A DNA stretch of 64,000 nucleotides from Caldilineaceae bacterium. Lineage in GTDB: Bacteria; Chloroflexota; Anaerolineae; Caldilineales; Caldilineaceae. Shown here in pieces: positions 1 through 7,477 of this stretch. Numbering within the stretch: position 1 is the first letter of the stretch; each line of letters starts with the position of its first letter. The notes under the pieces are model-generated. The model ran no database searches. It worked only from the letters and a program-made list of their open reading frames with translations, and was not told where the DNA came from. The DNA lies in the NCBI GenBank assembly GCA_022821585.1, contig JAJEDI010000041.1:62001-126000 (forward strand), in the 5' to 3' direction. The translations under genes and the position numbers were made by a program.

Positions 1-1260
1 GAGGACATTACCGACGCCTACACGATGTACGCCAGCCAGCGATGGCAGGACATTTGGGCGGAATACGGCGAACTTCCCTGGATTTTCACTACGGTCAACG
101 GACGAAAGTACGGGCTGCCGCGGGTGGAAGACCTTGCGCACAACGACAACATTCTCTGGTACCGCCAGGACTGGTTTGACGCGCTCGGTCTGGGTGTGCC
201 GCAGACTTTGGACGAGCTGCATGACACGGCACTGGCCATCGTCGAAGCTGACATCGGCATGGGAGCGCCCGGGACTACGATCGGCCTGCTGGCCAACAAG
301 AGTTATTCGGCGACGTGGTTCGGGAGCATCGATCCGATCTGGGCGCCTCATGGCGTTGTACCAAGACACTGGACCGAGGTTGGCGGTGAACTGGTATTCG
401 ACAGCATCCGCGATGAGATGCGGGAGCCGCTGGCGCTCTTGAGCCAGTGGTACGAGGACGGCATCTTTCGCGAGGATTTCTTCACGATAAGCACGTCGGA
501 CTCGATTCAGGACGTGGCTGCGAGTACGTGCGGGATACATTACACGCCATCGTGGGGGGCGTGGCTGGACACAGTGCGCAACGATCCGGAGACAGTCTGG
601 GCATTCGCCGACAATCCTGCCGGCCCCGATGGCGTCAAAGCGCGCCACACTGAAAACAACTTCCGCAGCAGCCCCTTCTGTTTCCGGAAAGGGATGGAGC
701 ACGTCGATCAGATCTTCACGATTACGATCTTCATGCACGAATTGACCGAGGACTATGACCGGCGCTTCCACGGTTGGGAGAGCCACAACTATGAATGGCT
801 AGAGGATGGTTCGGTCGCGGCAACGGGAATCAGTTGGTCCCCCTGGGCTATTGGGCCGATAGGAACGCGCGGAAGCGGGATGATCGATCCCCGTCACGTA
901 GCCAACCTGATACACTATCAGCTTGAGGAATGGGGAAAGATTCCGGCTGAGGAACGGGACGCTTACCAGACGCTCTCGCTTGAGGATCCCACCGGAGTGA
1001 GAATACTGGGCAAGCAGTCACGTCTCTTCATACTGGAGACGGCCGAACAGGGCAAGATCACCCAGTACCAGAGTCTGCCGACGCCGACGATGATAGAACG
1101 GGGCAGCGACTTGAACAAGCTGCAGGAGGAAACGTTGTTAGGCATCATCATTGGCGAAAAACCTCTGAGCGCGTTCGACGAGTTTGTCGACCAGTGGAGG
1201 AGCCAGGGTGGTGACCAGATGACCCAGGAAGTAAATGAATGGTGGGCCGCGAGGTCTTGA
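1..1260 (+). CDS. ABC transporter sugar-binding protein (family 1), 5'-truncated
   Basis: The reading frame is open from base 1, so the gene begins before the window; about 419 residues of the C-terminal part are present. Aromatic-rich text with YRQDWFDALG and a W-rich C-terminal half ending in QWRSQGGDQM is typical of LipO/YtcQ-type family 1 extracellular solute-binding proteins. These capture oligosaccharides outside the membrane and deliver them to LplB/YtcP permeases, and genes of that permease type follow directly. An intrinsic terminator lies between this gene and the permeases, an arrangement that often gives excess binding protein over permease. The signal peptide or lipobox is not visible because the 5' end is missing. 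The substrate cannot be read from the sequence; the GH4 and sugar-acid genes downstream suggest an oligosaccharide containing uronic acid. Confidence 0.85.
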   Translation, partial: EDITDAYTMYASQRWQDIWAEYGELPWIFTTVNGRKYGLPRVEDLAHNDNILWYRQDWFDALGLGVPQTLDELHDTALAIVEADIGMGAPGTTIGLLANKSYSATWFGSIDPIWAPHGVVPRHWTEVGGELVFDSIRDEMREPLALLSQWYEDGIFREDFFTISTSDSIQDVAASTCGIHYTPSWGAWLDTVRNDPETVWAFADNPAGPDGVKARHTENNFRSSPFCFRKGMEHVDQIFTITIFMHELTEDYDRRFHGWESHNYEWLEDGSVAATGISWSPWAIGPIGTRGSGMIDPRHVANLIHYQLEEWGKIPAEERDAYQTLSLEDPTGVRILGKQSRLFILETAEQGKITQYQSLPTPTMIERGSDLNKLQEETLLGIIIGEKPLSAFDEFVDQWRSQGGDQMTQEVNEWWAARS

Positions 1261-1286
1261 GAAAGATTCGGAACTGTGAATGACTC

Positions 1287-1322
1287 GGGGGTGTCCTCGG
1301 GAAACCGAGGGCTCCCCGTTTT
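1287..1322 (+). terminator. Intrinsic terminator between binding protein and permeases
   Basis: GGGGTGTCCTCGG and CCGAGGGCTCCCC pair around a GAAA tetraloop and are followed by GTTTT. It lies 27 bp after the binding-protein stop codon and upstream of the permease genes. It probably acts as a partial terminator or mRNA 3' stabiliser that sets binding-protein to permease stoichiometry. Confidence 0.7.
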
Positions 1323-1391
1323 CAGAAACATTCGATGCAATTTGGCGCCTCTTAGAGATTGCAGTTCAAGTAGCTTCCCCGAGACAACCTC

Positions 1392-2345
1392 ATGGCAGTC
1401 GTGCAAGCAAATCTAAGGCCAGTTGAAGAGGCGGCCGCGAAGCGCGTGAGGATACGCAACTACCTTTTGCGTGCGTGGCCACTGTACGTCATGATGGTGC
1501 TGCCGGTCATCCAGCTTGCCCTCTTTCACTATTACCCCATGTATGGGGTCGTGATCGCCTTTCAGGATTTCAACCCGGGTCTGGGATTCGGCGGGTCACC
1601 ATGGGTTGGTCTGAAGCACTTCAGGTTTATTTTCGCCAATCCCGATTTTACGAACGTACTCGCCAATTCGTTTATCATCGCGGTGGCGAAGATCTCAACT
1701 CTGCAGTTCATGGCGGTTTCGCTAGCACTACTGCTCAACGAAATCCGGTCCATGATCTTCAAGCGGACGGTGCAGACGGTGATCTATTTGCCTCATTTCC
1801 TCTCCTGGATTGTGCTGGGAGGCATTTTGCTCGATCTGCTGTCAACTTCGGGAATGATAAACCGGGCCATCGAGTATGTGGGATTCGATCCGATTCTCTT
1901 TCTGGGCAGCAACACCTGGTTCCGTCCAATCATCGTGATCACGAATCTGTGGAAGGAGGCCGGCTGGGCGACGATCATCTATCTGGCCGCTTTGACAGGG
2001 ATCGACCCGGTGCTGCATGAGGCGGCGGCTATCGACGGCGCCAACCGCTGGCAGCGCATTCGCCACGTCAACATTCCCGGTATCATCTCGATGGTCATAC
2101 TTATCGCCTGCTTAAACCTGGGAAACGTTCTTCAAGCCGGCTTTGAGCAGGTGCTGACCTTGTATAACCCGACCGTGTATGAAACCGGCGATATTATCGA
2201 TACCTACGTCTACCGCGCCGGTCTCATCTCGGCGCGCTATAGTATGGGCGCGGCGGTGGGGCTTTTCCAGTCGGCGATGGGCTTTGTTCTGATCGTGTTC
2301 GCATACCGGCTGGCCAGCAGGTATGCGGGATATCGCATTTTTTGA
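1392..2345 (+). CDS. Sugar ABC transporter permease, LplB/UgpA type
   Basis: A 317-residue inner-membrane protein with about six membrane segments. The N-terminal stretch YYPMYGVVIAFQDFNPG and the EAA loop EAAAIDGANRWQRIRHVNIP (about residues 215-235) are characteristic of LplB-type MalF-like permeases of the CUT1 family. The EAA loop docks the ATPase, but no ATPase gene is present in this cluster, so a shared MsmK/UgpC-like ATPase encoded elsewhere is expected. The gene starts about 130 bp after the binding-protein gene and 44 bp before the second permease, with which it should form the membrane heterodimer. The ATG start is supported by a typical cytoplasmic N-terminus but by no strong Shine-Dalgarno sequence. 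Confidence 0.92.
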   Translation: MAVVQANLRPVEEAAAKRVRIRNYLLRAWPLYVMMVLPVIQLALFHYYPMYGVVIAFQDFNPGLGFGGSPWVGLKHFRFIFANPDFTNVLANSFIIAVAKISTLQFMAVSLALLLNEIRSMIFKRTVQTVIYLPHFLSWIVLGGILLDLLSTSGMINRAIEYVGFDPILFLGSNTWFRPIIVITNLWKEAGWATIIYLAALTGIDPVLHEAAAIDGANRWQRIRHVNIPGIISMVILIACLNLGNVLQAGFEQVLTLYNPTVYETGDIIDTYVYRAGLISARYSMGAAVGLFQSAMGFVLIVFAYRLASRYAGYRIF

Positions 2346-2389
2346 GCGCAAGGGATTTAGCGTAACTGACGACAGGCGATGAGAGACCG

Positions 2390-3271
2390 ATGATACAGGA
2401 TAAGAGTTTTGCAAGCCGGTTTTTTGACGTGGGGAACTACCTCTTCCTGTTTCTCTTCGGGCTCGCCTGCCTATTCCCGATGGTACATGTAATCGCTGTA
2501 TCGCTGAGCAATCGGGCAGCCTCGATGGGTGGGTTTGTTACGCTGTGGCCGCTGGGCACAACCTTCCAGAACTATCTTGAAATCCTGGAGGCGGGCCCGG
2601 TATACAAGGCGTTCCTGGTCTCTGTCACGCGCACAGTTTTGGGTACATCCATCAATATGGCCATGACCGTACTGGCGGCATATCCGCTTTCCAAGTCGTC
2701 GGAGGATTTGAAGGGGCGCTCGGTTTTCATGTGGGTCGTGCTTATCGCTATGCTGTTCAACGGTGGGCTCATCCCCTGGTGGATGGTGATCCGCAACCTG
2801 GGTCTGCTAAACAGCCTCTGGGCGCTGGTGCTGCCCGGCGCGCTGCCGATATGGAACGTGATCCTGCTGATGAATTTCTTCCGCGAGATTCCGAAGGAGC
2901 TGGAAGAGGCAGCGATCATTGACGGCGCCTCCTATTGGGGCACTCTGTACTATGTCTATCTGCCTCTGTCAGTGCCGGCTCTGGCGACTCTGACGCTGTT
3001 TGCCGCCGTCTTCCATTGGAATGCCTGGTTTGACGGCATGGTCCTGATTATGGACAACGAAAAGTACCCGATCATGACCTTTTTGCGTACGGTGGTGGTG
3101 GACATGAATTTGCAGATCCTGACAGTCAACATGGAAGATATTTACAATCTGTCGGACCGGTCGATTCGGGCCGCCAATATCGTCGTCGCCACTGTGCCGA
3201 TACTGATCGTGTACCCGTTTCTGCAGCGGTACTTCATTCACGGAATCCGTCTTGGTGCGGTGAAGGGATAG
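2390..3271 (+). CDS. Sugar ABC transporter permease, YtcP/MalG type
   Basis: A 293-residue membrane protein with about six helices and the MalG-type EAA loop EEAAIIDGASYWGTLYYVYL (about residues 177-196). FNGGLIPWWMVIRNLGLLNS and the C-terminal VYPFLQRYFIHGIRLGAVKG are hallmarks of the YtcP/LplC branch, which pairs with LplB-type permeases for oligosaccharide uptake. It lies 44 bp after its partner and is certainly co-transcribed with it. A REP-like repeat and a 309-bp gap separate it from the GH4 gene. Substrate specificity is not determined by the sequence. Confidence 0.92.
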   Translation: MIQDKSFASRFFDVGNYLFLFLFGLACLFPMVHVIAVSLSNRAASMGGFVTLWPLGTTFQNYLEILEAGPVYKAFLVSVTRTVLGTSINMAMTVLAAYPLSKSSEDLKGRSVFMWVVLIAMLFNGGLIPWWMVIRNLGLLNSLWALVLPGALPIWNVILLMNFFREIPKELEEAAIIDGASYWGTLYYVYLPLSVPALATLTLFAAVFHWNAWFDGMVLIMDNEKYPIMTFLRTVVVDMNLQILTVNMEDIYNLSDRSIRAANIVVATVPILIVYPFLQRYFIHGIRLGAVKG

Positions 3272-3580
3272 TTGGGGGCTTGAGGAAGGGGTACCTGGCT
3301 TGCCAGTCTCAAAGGAGCGAGGAGAAGGCAATCACCAGGAGTCGTTGAGGATTGTATGACCCAGGATTTGCGGGACGAGTAGGTTACCAGTCCACAAGTG
3401 GTGCCCCTAAGGGGGAATACGGCAGATTGGCGCATTTGAGGGCGGGACTGGGCACCCACATGGGGTGCCCCTACGGTGGGATGGCAGGTTGGAAGGAAAT
3501 GTCTACGGGAGTCAGAGGCATTCAACTGTCAGTCCTGCGGGCGTACACGATACAGTTCATCTGAGACAGGAGCTAGAGAA
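3272..3580. other. Intergenic region with REP-like palindrome
   Basis: This 309-bp gap between the second permease and the GH4 gene has no convincing gene. Its centre holds a copy of the GGGCACCC/GGGTGCCC palindromic repeat (listed separately), preceded at 3399-3417 by a related half-copy reading GGTGCCCCTAAGGGGG. A reading frame running into the GH4 gene from 3476 starts inside the repeat, so I do not count it as coding. Confidence 0.6.
3450..3508 (+). repeat. REP-like palindromic repeat, copy A
   Basis: The sequence contains GGGCACCCACA-TGGGGTGCCC, a hairpin with arms GGGCACCC/GGGTGCCC, then CCTACGGTGGGATGG and GGAAGGAAATGTCTACGG. Related copies are at 55583-55627 and 56735-56793. Its end lies 72 bp upstream of the GH4 start codon, about the same distance as copy B has to its downstream gene. 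Confidence 0.75.
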
Positions 3581-5068
3581 ATGGGAACCGCTGTAAAGAT
3601 CGGCGTAATAGGCGCCGGAAGCGCGACATTTTCGCTGGGCCTCGTAAAGGATCTTTGCCTGACGGAGAGCCTGAGCGGAAGCCATGTGAGCTTCATGGAC
3701 GTGGACGCGGAGCGGCTGCAAATGATTCACAAGCTGGCCGAACGCTATGCCGACGAACTTGGCGCGGATATTACTTTTGACCAGACCCTTGACCGGCGCG
3801 ATGCGATGCAGGACGCCGACTTTGTCATCAATACCGCCTCGGTTGTGACATATGACTCGGGCCTGGAAACACGCGATCTCATCCAGGAATTCGGCTACGA
3901 CTGGGACGGGCCCGGTTCGCTGGAGTACTCCTTCTACAACACCTCATTCATTCTTGATGTGGCGCGTGAGATTGAGAAGATCTGCCCAGACGCCTGGCTG
4001 ATCCAGTCGGGAAACCCGGTTTATGACGGCTGCACGGTCATTGGCCGCGAGACGGACGTAAAGGTCTGCGGATTGTGCCACGGCTATTACGGCTACCGTG
4101 ACATCTGCGACATGCTGGAGATCGACCATACGAAGGTGCAGTGGCAGGCGCCGGGATTGAACCACAACATCTGGTTGACGAAGTTTGAATACGAGGGAAA
4201 GGACGCGTACCCGCTTATCGACGACTGGATTCAGAGCAAGGGTGAGGCGTATTGGGCGGAAACGGCGGCCAGCCGCCCGATACCGGCGGGTAGGACGGGT
4301 TGGAACGGCGAGTTGAAGAGGGCGTGGGAGATTGACCTTTCGCGTGCGGCCGTGCACATGTACAGGCTATACGGACTGATGCCACTGGGCGACACTGTGT
4401 GGATGAAGTACATCGGGTGGTGGTACCACAAGGACTTCGACGCCAAGAGGTTCTGGTTTGGCGAACCTTGGGGCGGACAGCGTTCGCATCTTTCGTGGCC
4501 GATGTACGTGGACAACCAGACGCGGAGAGTGGAACAGATCGCAAGGCTGGCGAAGGACCCGGCCGCGAGCCTGGTGGAAAACCTGGGCAAGAACAAGACG
4601 ATCGAGCAGCAGGTGCCGATTATCGACGCTCTGGTCAATGACAATGAAGGGCAGTTCCAGGTAAACGTGCCCAACCAGGGGGCGCTGCCTGGTGTTCCCG
4701 ATGACATTACGGTTGAGATTCCGGCGGTTGTGAACAAGGACGGTATCCACCGCATCCAGGTTGATCCGTTGCCTCAGAAAATCATGCTTACTCAGATCCT
4801 GCCACTGGTTCTATCCCTCGAGCGGACGCTGCTGGCGATCGAGACAGGCGATCGTTCGTTACTGTTATGGGAGCTGCTGGACGCCAATGACACGCGCTCC
4901 TATGCACAGGCGGAGGAGACGCTGGAGGCGATCCTGGGACAAGGTTACAACAGGGAGATGGACGAATACTTCAGATGGCCATCGGGATGGGAGGCTAATG
5001 GCATTGACAGGTCGCCGGTTCGGGATGATCCCGTACTGCGGGCTGAGGGGGTGGTGGCGGCAGATTAG
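3581..5068 (+). CDS. Family 4 glycoside hydrolase (alpha-galacturonidase/alpha-glucosidase-like)
   Basis: A 495-residue GH4 enzyme, a family that cleaves glycosides by an unusual NAD+- and Mn2+-dependent oxidation-elimination mechanism in the cytoplasm. The N-terminal Rossmann fold shows GVIGAGSATF (residues 8-17). The family's metal and catalytic landmarks follow: SGNPV (143-147), VCGLCHG (162-168, Cys166 and His167) and PGLNHNIWL (191-199, His195). The Cys-His pair and overall length fit the LplD/alpha-galacturonidase branch better than the 6-phospho-glycosidases, but this is a subfamily guess. I chose the ATG at 3581 because AGGAG lies 10 bp upstream and the Rossmann strand begins right after it; a longer frame from 3476 begins in a repeat. 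It sits between sugar permeases and a sugar-acid dehydratase-like gene. Confidence 0.88.
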   Translation: MGTAVKIGVIGAGSATFSLGLVKDLCLTESLSGSHVSFMDVDAERLQMIHKLAERYADELGADITFDQTLDRRDAMQDADFVINTASVVTYDSGLETRDLIQEFGYDWDGPGSLEYSFYNTSFILDVAREIEKICPDAWLIQSGNPVYDGCTVIGRETDVKVCGLCHGYYGYRDICDMLEIDHTKVQWQAPGLNHNIWLTKFEYEGKDAYPLIDDWIQSKGEAYWAETAASRPIPAGRTGWNGELKRAWEIDLSRAAVHMYRLYGLMPLGDTVWMKYIGWWYHKDFDAKRFWFGEPWGGQRSHLSWPMYVDNQTRRVEQIARLAKDPAASLVENLGKNKTIEQQVPIIDALVNDNEGQFQVNVPNQGALPGVPDDITVEIPAVVNKDGIHRIQVDPLPQKIMLTQILPLVLSLERTLLAIETGDRSLLLWELLDANDTRSYAQAEETLEAILGQGYNREMDEYFRWPSGWEANGIDRSPVRDDPVLRAEGVVAAD

Positions 5069-5133
5069 GTAGGATAGCAGGAACTGAACGGAAACTCCTT
5101 TGTCATTGGAGCACATCGGCGTTAAGGTAATGA

Positions 5134-5176
5134 GGGGGACAGCTCTTTGAATCGGTAGAGCGTCCCCCTTATTTCT
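5134..5176 (+). terminator. Intrinsic terminator after the GH4 gene
   Basis: GGGGGAC-AGCTCT pairs with AGAGC-GTCCCCC and is followed by TTATTTCT. It sits 65 bp after the GH4 stop and 67 bp before the enolase-superfamily gene. It therefore divides the sugar locus into at least two transcripts or attenuates the downstream genes. Confidence 0.75.
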
Positions 5177-5242
5177 ATTTGTGTACCGGAGGGATTTGAA
5201 GCGAATCACCAACTACGCAAGAGCATCAAGCGGGGTAAAGAA

Positions 5243-6367
5243 ATGAAAGTCGTCGAATTAGAAACCATGGTTGTAAAGAACGTACCGCCCTTCCGGGGCG
5301 GGAGCATGTGGCTGTTTGTTCAGGTCAAGACGGATGAGGGCATCGTCGGGCTGGGCGAGCGGCCTTCAGGAAACGCGAAGAATCTGGACGCGCAGGTCAG
5401 GCTGATCGAGGATCTGAGTGAGCAGTTTGTCGTGGGCGCCAACCCTTTTGACATTGAGAAGCTGTGGCAGACGATCTTCGCCTCGCGTCACGATTATCGC
5501 CATCCCGGCTTGGACATGACGCCGGCATTGAGCGCGATTGAGATGGCCTGCTGGGACATCGTTGGCAAGGCGACGGGTCAGCCGATCTATAATCTGCTGG
5601 GAGGTCGTTTCCACGAAAAGCTGCGAGCCTATGCATACATGCCGTCCGAGGGTATTTGGGAGAACCCGGAAAAGGCCGGGGAGGTAGCCATCAAGCTGGT
5701 TGAAGAGGGGAATACGGCATGCAAGTTCGATCCCTTCCAGCCCATATTTCCGAATCCCAGCGATTACTCGTTGAAGACGATCCGGCACGTTGCCAAGATC
5801 TTTCAGTGCATTCGGGATGCGGTGGGCGACGACCTGGAAATCGGTATCGGGACGCACGGCCAGTTCAGCACTGCCGGCGCGATCCGCGTTGCCAAGATAC
5901 TGGAGGAGTTCGACCCGTTCTGGTTCGAGGAACCGGTCCCGCCTGAGAACATCGACGAGATGGCGCGGGTGGCGGCACATACGAGCATCCCCATCGCCAC
6001 GGGCGAGCGGCTGGTGTCGAAGTTCGAGTTTGCGCAGCTGCTGGAGAAGCAGGCGGCGCAGATCATTCAGCTGGACGTGGGGCAGTGCGGCGGGATCCTG
6101 GAATCGAAGAAGATCGCCGGCATGGCGGAGGCGCATTACGCCATGATCGCCCCCCACATGTACTGCGGGCCTGTGGCAGCGGCCGCAGCCGTGCAGCTTG
6201 ACACCTGTTCGCCCAACCTGCTGATCCAGGAGTATAACGGAGGGCCTCTCCACCAGGAGTTGTTCAAGGAACCGATTGTATTTGAGAACGGCTATATCAT
6301 CCCGCCCACGGGGCCGGGGTTGGGCATCGAGCTGGACGAGGCGGTTGTCAGGAGACAGTTATTGTAG
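5243..6367 (+). CDS. Enolase-superfamily (mandelate racemase/MLE) sugar-acid dehydratase-like protein
   Basis: A 374-residue protein with the capping domain (1-125) and TIM barrel of the mandelate racemase subgroup. Members abstract the alpha-proton of a carboxylate, usually an aldonic or aldaric acid, with Mg2+. Visible active-site elements are Lys161 in ACKFDP, His205 in GTHGQF, Glu230 in WFEEP, Glu255 in ATGERL and His305 in APHMYCGP. The layout resembles D-galactonate dehydratase (DxH ... E ... E ... H). However, the first metal ligand, normally Asp in the D-x-H pair, reads Gly203 here (G-T-H). The gene is 27 bp upstream of an SDR gene, so dehydration and oxidation of a sugar acid released by the GH4 enzyme is a reasonable but unproven role. 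Confidence 0.85.
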   Translation: MKVVELETMVVKNVPPFRGGSMWLFVQVKTDEGIVGLGERPSGNAKNLDAQVRLIEDLSEQFVVGANPFDIEKLWQTIFASRHDYRHPGLDMTPALSAIEMACWDIVGKATGQPIYNLLGGRFHEKLRAYAYMPSEGIWENPEKAGEVAIKLVEEGNTACKFDPFQPIFPNPSDYSLKTIRHVAKIFQCIRDAVGDDLEIGIGTHGQFSTAGAIRVAKILEEFDPFWFEEPVPPENIDEMARVAAHTSIPIATGERLVSKFEFAQLLEKQAAQIIQLDVGQCGGILESKKIAGMAEAHYAMIAPHMYCGPVAAAAAVQLDTCSPNLLIQEYNGGPLHQELFKEPIVFENGYIIPPTGPGLGIELDEAVVRRQLL

Positions 6368-6394
6368 ACGAGAGGACAAAGGGAAAGGTCATTC

Positions 6395-7225
6395 ATGGGT
6401 ATCTTGGACGGAAAAGTGGCCCTGGTCACAGGCGCGGGGCGTGGACACGGGGAGGCGGTCGCAGTCCGGTTTGCCGAGGAGGGCGCCGCGGTTGCGGTCT
6501 GCGACATTATTCCCCTAGACGAACTGGAGGGCAGAGTTGGGGATCGGATCCGGGCGGCTGGCGGGGAGGTGCTCTGCTCTCAGACGGATGTTTCGAAAGA
6601 GGAGCCGGTACGTAAACTGGTGCAGGAGACGATCGACCGTCTCGGAACGATTGATATATTGGCAAACGTTGTAGGGATTGCCGGTCCGACGAAGGATGTG
6701 TGGCAGATGAGCCTGGAGGAGTGGCAGGAAACGCTGGCGGTGAATCTCGATTCAGCGTTCCTGGGCTGCAAGTACGCGCTGCCGGAGATGATCCGTAAAC
6801 GGTATGGGCGCGTCATAAACTTCAGTTCAGGGTCGGGCAAGCAGCCTCTTTCGCACCGGACACCCTACACAACCTCGAAGATGGGCATCCTTGGATTCAC
6901 ACGGACATTGGCGGCGGATGTGGGCCGGTACAATATCACGGTCAATGCGATCTGCCCCGGGTCTCATGAGGAGCGGGGCGTCGAACTGGAACGGGCGCGT
7001 GCAGAGTACAGAGGGGAAGTTTTCGATGAAGAAGCGGTTCGCCGTCGGTACAGGGAGCCGCGGCCGAACGCCGTACTGGCTGGAAGGTGGTGCGGGGATG
7101 AAGGATACGTCGAGAAGGGGGCTGGATCGGAAGAAGCGGCTGCAATTGCGGTTTTTCTGGCGTCGGATGAAGCGGCAAGCATGACGGGTCAGGACATCAA
7201 TTCCGGGGGCTGGGTAATGTGGTGA
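6395..7225 (+). CDS. SDR-family NAD(P)-dependent oxidoreductase
   Basis: A 276-residue classical short-chain dehydrogenase. The cofactor motif TGAGRGHG is near residue 14, the structural motif appears as ANVVG instead of NNAG, catalytic Ser lies in NFSSGSG, and Tyr/Lys lie in PYTTSK. The C-terminal SMTGQDINSGGWVMW is the usual SDR end. A charged segment of about 60 residues before it is longer than in most SDRs and may form a substrate lid. The start has AAAGG about 8 bp upstream and follows the enolase-superfamily gene by 27 bp, so the two form an operon. It likely oxidises a sugar or sugar acid of the same pathway. Confidence 0.9.
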   Translation: MGILDGKVALVTGAGRGHGEAVAVRFAEEGAAVAVCDIIPLDELEGRVGDRIRAAGGEVLCSQTDVSKEEPVRKLVQETIDRLGTIDILANVVGIAGPTKDVWQMSLEEWQETLAVNLDSAFLGCKYALPEMIRKRYGRVINFSSGSGKQPLSHRTPYTTSKMGILGFTRTLAADVGRYNITVNAICPGSHEERGVELERARAEYRGEVFDEEAVRRRYREPRPNAVLAGRWCGDEGYVEKGAGSEEAAAIAVFLASDEAASMTGQDINSGGWVMW

Positions 7226-7252
7226 GAAAGGCACACTTCCGCGAGTTTCCTT

Positions 7253-7275
7253 TGTCCACGTAGGACACGTTTTTT
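7253..7275 (+). terminator. Weak intrinsic terminator candidate
   Basis: TGTCC and GGACA pair around ACGTA and are followed by CGTTTTTT, 28 bp after the SDR stop codon. The stem is only 5 bp, so termination may be partial. Confidence 0.45.
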
Positions 7276-7280
7276 GACCC

Positions 7281-7353
7281 GCGAAGTCACGCGAAGAGTC
7301 GTGAAGAACACCATTCCTTGATAAGCGAAGTCTTGCGGAGGGACGCGAAGAAC
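7281..7353 (+). repeat. Pair of 29-bp imperfect direct repeats
   Basis: Positions 7281-7309 and 7325-7353 both begin GCGAAGTC and end GAAGAAC, matching at 23 of 29 positions by eye, with a 44-bp period. They lie between the SDR gene and the 935-residue protein gene. They could be regulator sites or simple duplication; the function is not known. Confidence 0.5.
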
Positions 7354-7477
7354 TTAAAGAGCTGCCGGGGTCATCCCGGCGGGAGTGTGGGATTCAGCCT
7401 GACGTCAGCGAGCCTTGGTCGGTGCGCAGTTGTCAGATTCTTTGGTGCGACGCAGGGCACAGATTTGAGAAGCCGAT

